Shown here: one piece after another, positions 61,728 to 64,000 of the stretch
Numbering within the stretch: the stretch's first letter is position 1
How the letters are laid out: every line of letters starts with the position of its first letter
Assembly: GCF_002157835.1 (NCBI RefSeq)
Contig: NZ_CP020809.1
Location: 7,068,001-7,132,000, forward strand
DNA from: Mycobacterium dioxanotrophicus
Lineage (GTDB): Bacteria; Actinomycetota; Actinomycetes; Mycobacteriales; Mycobacteriaceae
Length of the DNA: 64,000 nucleotides
Reading direction: 5' to 3'
Notes under the pieces: model-generated
Seen by the model: only the letters and a program-made list of their open reading frames with translations
Databases searched by the model: none
Told to the model about the DNA's origin: nothing
Made by a program: the position numbers and the translations under genes

Positions 61728-62381
61728 ATGTGGATCACGCCGCTGCTGGTCATGGCCATCGCAGTCAGCCTGGAGCCGTTCCGGATCGGTATGACGGTCC
61801 TGATGCTCAACCGGCCCCGACCGCTGCTACAACTGCTCACCTTCCTCACCGGTGGTTTCGCGATGGGCTCCGCCGTCGGTGTGGTGGTGCTCTTCGTTCT
61901 GCGGCCGGCCATGGGTTCAGCGCACTTCACCCTGCCCCGGGCGCAGCTGGTGGCAGGGGCGATCGTGCTGGTGGTCGCGGCAGCCGTCGGTTCCGGCTTG
62001 GTAGGGCCCAAAGCCGACCGAGAACCCGGTCAGCTCGCGCTGCGCGCCCGGCAGCTCCTCAACGGTCATTCGCTGTGGACAGCAGGCGTCGCCGGACTCG
62101 GCATCGCACTGCCGTCCGTGGACTATCTCGCCGCGCTGACACTCATCGTCGCGTCCGGCACGGCGGCCGCCACGCAAGTCGGCGCCCTGCTGTTGTTCAA
62201 CGTGGTGGCGTTCGGGCTCGTCGAGATCCCGCTGATCTGCTACCTCGTCGCCCCTGACCGCACCCGCGCGGCCCTCTCGGGGCTGCACGACTGGCTACGG
62301 GCCCGGCACCGCCTCGAGGTCGCGGCCCTACTGGCCACCGTCGGCTGTGTCCTGCTCGTCGCGGGCTGTACCGGGCTGTAG
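61728..62381 (+). CDS. gap: GAP-family membrane protein (glycopeptidolipid addressing type)
   Basis: 217 residues with six membrane segments (LLVMAIAVSLEPFRIGMTVL, LTFLTGGFAMGSAVGVVVLF, ...). It matches the Gap proteins needed for moving glycopeptidolipids or related lipids to the surface of mycobacteria. The loop RARHRLEVAALLATVG is near the C-terminus. It is convergent with the ligase gene, with 14 bp between. Placement at the edge of a lipid biosynthesis locus supports the assignment. Confidence 0.88.
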   Translation: MWITPLLVMAIAVSLEPFRIGMTVLMLNRPRPLLQLLTFLTGGFAMGSAVGVVVLFVLRPAMGSAHFTLPRAQLVAGAIVLVVAAAVGSGLVGPKADREPGQLALRARQLLNGHSLWTAGVAGLGIALPSVDYLAALTLIVASGTAAATQVGALLLFNVVAFGLVEIPLICYLVAPDRTRAALSGLHDWLRARHRLEVAALLATVGCVLLVAGCTGL

Positions 62382-62395
62382 CGATCGCCTACCGG

Positions 62396-64000
62396 TCAGG
62401 CATCCAGGCGGATGAACTCGTCCTGCCGGTATTGCTCTGCACAGGCGGCACGCCTGATCTTGCCGCTCGTCGTCGTCGGTATCGAGCCCGGTGGAACGAG
62501 CACGAGGTCCCCGACATTGAGCCCGTGGGCATTGGAGATCGCGGACGTGACGTCGCTCTTGACCGCGGTGAGCCACTGTCCGGCCTCGACCGTCGACTCC
62601 CCTCGCTTCTTCACTTCGATGACGGTGACGAGCTTCTCGGTGCTGTTCACCGGAACCGATATCGCCGCGACCCGGCCACCCGTGATCTGCTGGACCGTCG
62701 CCTCGATGTCCTCGGGATAGTGATTGCGCCCGCGGATGATCAGCAGATCCTTGATGCGGCCGACGATGAACAGCTCACCACCGGAAACGAAGCCCAGATC
62801 ACCGGTTTTCAGCCAGGGTCCGGCCGCCGTCCCCGGTGATGGGTCGACAAGGGTGGCGCCGAAGCACTGTTGCTCCTCGGGTGACCGGTTCCAGTAGCCG
62901 GTCGCGACGTTGTCGCCGTGCACCCAGATCTCACCGACCACGTCCTGCCCGCATTCCCGGTGCGTCTCGACGTCGACGATGCGCAGTACCGGCGACTGCG
63001 GCAGCTGGTATCTGACGAGCGCGGAGCTGGTTCCGGCCGCACGCCCGCTGCGCAGCTCCTCGGGTGCGCACCGCCGCACACGGCCCGCCGACAGTTCGTC
63101 GACATCGAACGCGGCGACCTCCGCGGACTCGTTCCAGACACCGCTCGTCACGTACACGGTCGCTTCCGCCAACCCGTACGAAGGCCGCAGCATGTGGTCG
63201 CGAAAATTGAAGTGCGCGAACCGATCTGCGAAGCGTTCCAGGGTCGCCGGCTCGACCCGCTCGGCACCGTTGATGATGCCCTGCACCCCGCCGAGGTCGA
63301 GTCCCGCGAGGTCGGCGTCCTTGGTCTTGCGGGCGGCCAGATCGAACGCGAAGTTGGGAGCGGCGGAAAAGGCGCCGCGACTCTCGGCAAGTGCCCGCAC
63401 CCATCGCGACGGCTTCTCCAGGAAGGCCACCGGGCTCGTCAGCACCGCGCGATAACCACCGAGGATCGGCGCGCAGACACCGAGCACCAAACCCATGTCA
63501 TGGTAGAAGGGCAACCACGACACGATCGTCCGTTCGGTTGCGGACTGGGCGTTGGCATCCGAGAACAGGCCGCGCATCAACTGCTCGAAATTCGCCTGCA
63601 GGTTGCGGTGCGAGATCATCACCCCGGCCGGCAGCCGAGTCGAACCGGAGCTGTACTGCAGGTACGCCGTGCTGGGGAACTCGGCCGTCTCGACGCTCGG
63701 TTCGCCATCGGCATCAAGGTTCAGCGCATCGATCGCCACGATCTTCGGCGCGGTCTCCATGACCGACTGGTCGACATAATCGCCGACATCCTGCGCGACG
63801 GCGGACGTCGTGAGAACCACCGCCGGGTGCGTATCGGCGACGACCGCACTCACGCGATCATGACTGGAACCGCGGTGCGGCAACGGCAACGGAACAGCGA
63901 TGAGCCCCGCCTGCATGGCGCCCAGAAAAGCCAGGATGTATTCGAGGCCCTGGGGAGCGAGGATCACCGCCCGATCACCGACCTCGCCGTGGAGCCGGAT
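62396..64000 (-). CDS. Fatty-acyl-AMP ligase (FadD-type), N-terminus beyond window edge
   Basis: At least 534 residues; the frame is open through base 64000, beginning [20 protein letters not shown], so the true start is outside. Adenylate-forming signatures: [20 protein letters not shown] (P-loop-like), [13 protein letters not shown], and the ATP-binding [17 protein letters not shown], then [11 protein letters not shown] and the late Lys in [12 protein letters not shown]. The insertion pattern is that of FAALs, which load acyl-AMP onto polyketide or NRPS proteins. With GAP it suggests the glycopeptidolipid-type locus. Confidence 0.95.
   Translation of the reverse strand: MRLHGEVGDRAVILAPQGLEYILAFLGAMQAGLIAVPLPLPHRGSSHDRVSAVVADTHPAVVLTTSAVAQDVGDYVDQSVMETAPKIVAIDALNLDADGEPSVETAEFPSTAYLQYSSGSTRLPAGVMISHRNLQANFEQLMRGLFSDANAQSATERTIVSWLPFYHDMGLVLGVCAPILGGYRAVLTSPVAFLEKPSRWVRALAESRGAFSAAPNFAFDLAARKTKDADLAGLDLGGVQGIINGAERVEPATLERFADRFAHFNFRDHMLRPSYGLAEATVYVTSGVWNESAEVAAFDVDELSAGRVRRCAPEELRSGRAAGTSSALVRYQLPQSPVLRIVDVETHRECGQDVVGEIWVHGDNVATGYWNRSPEEQQCFGATLVDPSPGTAAGPWLKTGDLGFVSGGELFIVGRIKDLLIIRGRNHYPEDIEATVQQITGGRVAAISVPVNSTEKLVTVIEVKKRGESTVEAGQWLTAVKSDVTSAISNAHGLNVGDLVLVPPGSIPTTTSGKIRRAACAEQYRQDEFIRLDA

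Overview
The window is high-GC DNA from an actinobacterium, almost certainly a rapidly growing mycobacterium (Mycolicibacterium, M. smegmatis-like). The evidence is gene order and family content recalled from known mycobacterial genomes: fecB2 / pxpB / pxpC / AAC(2')-I / narK3 / uroporphyrinogen-III synthase with winged helix / sirohydrochlorin chelatase / nirD-nirB matches the Rv0265c-Rv0252 neighbourhood; the Rv0250c-Rv0247c-like succinate dehydrogenase operon is intact; and a GAP family gene followed by a fatty-acyl-AMP ligase is the edge of a glycopeptidolipid-type locus.

Layout. 0-4.3 kb: AraC regulator tail, SDR and thiolase (probable catabolic unit), a lipoprotein, and a HemD-like protein lacking the DNA-binding tail of its paralogue at 37.8 kb. 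4.7 kb: a MhuD-like haem-degrading monooxygenase paralogue. 5.1-9.7 kb: a junkyard of SDR, epimerase, IS21 and AraC remnants, then an almost complete IS21-family element (6933-9613) that splits a ridA gene after its fifth codon. 10-15 kb: GlxA-type regulator, GDSL lipoprotein, LysE exporter, crotonase, small secreted protein. 15.1-20.5 kb: a MerR regulator with three transcription units (DUF3159 membrane protein, MFS exporter, S9 peptidase) whose promoters share TTGAC(T/C), a 19-bp spacer and leaderless starts; a relic of a second MerR gene follows. 20.6-25.7 kb: methyltransferase and XRE-cupin regulator with palindromic operators, MmpL and NTF2-like relics, then a Baeyer-Villiger-type monooxygenase with an alcohol dehydrogenase. 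25.8-28.8 kb: an MFS-universal stress protein fusion and the divergent ohrR/ohr pair.

28.8-43.6 kb: APC permease (frameshifted at its start) with a YtcJ-like amidohydrolase, FecB2-like Tat lipoprotein, YhhQ transporter, PxpBC, AAC(2')-I, and the nitrate/nitrite assimilation set (narK3, HemD-wHTH, CbiX, nirBD), where sirohaem supply sits beside the sirohaem nitrite reductase. 43.6-52.4 kb: histidine utilisation: hutH divergent from an RpiR regulator that leads hutU, an M20 amidohydrolase, hutF, hutI and hutD with start/stop overlaps. 52.4-54.7 kb: MocR regulator and EamA transporter with interlocked start codons inside a palindrome. 54.8-56.8 kb: tandem secreted paralogues and a PEP mutase-family enzyme. 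56.9-60.7 kb: Sdh1 operon. 60.9-64 kb: small ORFs, flavin reductase, GAP protein and the 5'-truncated (by the window edge) fatty-acyl-AMP ligase.

Several frameshifts (APC permease, istA, SDR relic) fall in short homopolymer runs, so some could be sequence errors; the ridA insertion, the relics and the promoter repeats do not depend on them. All family assignments come from reading the sequence and memory of the families; no database search was run.
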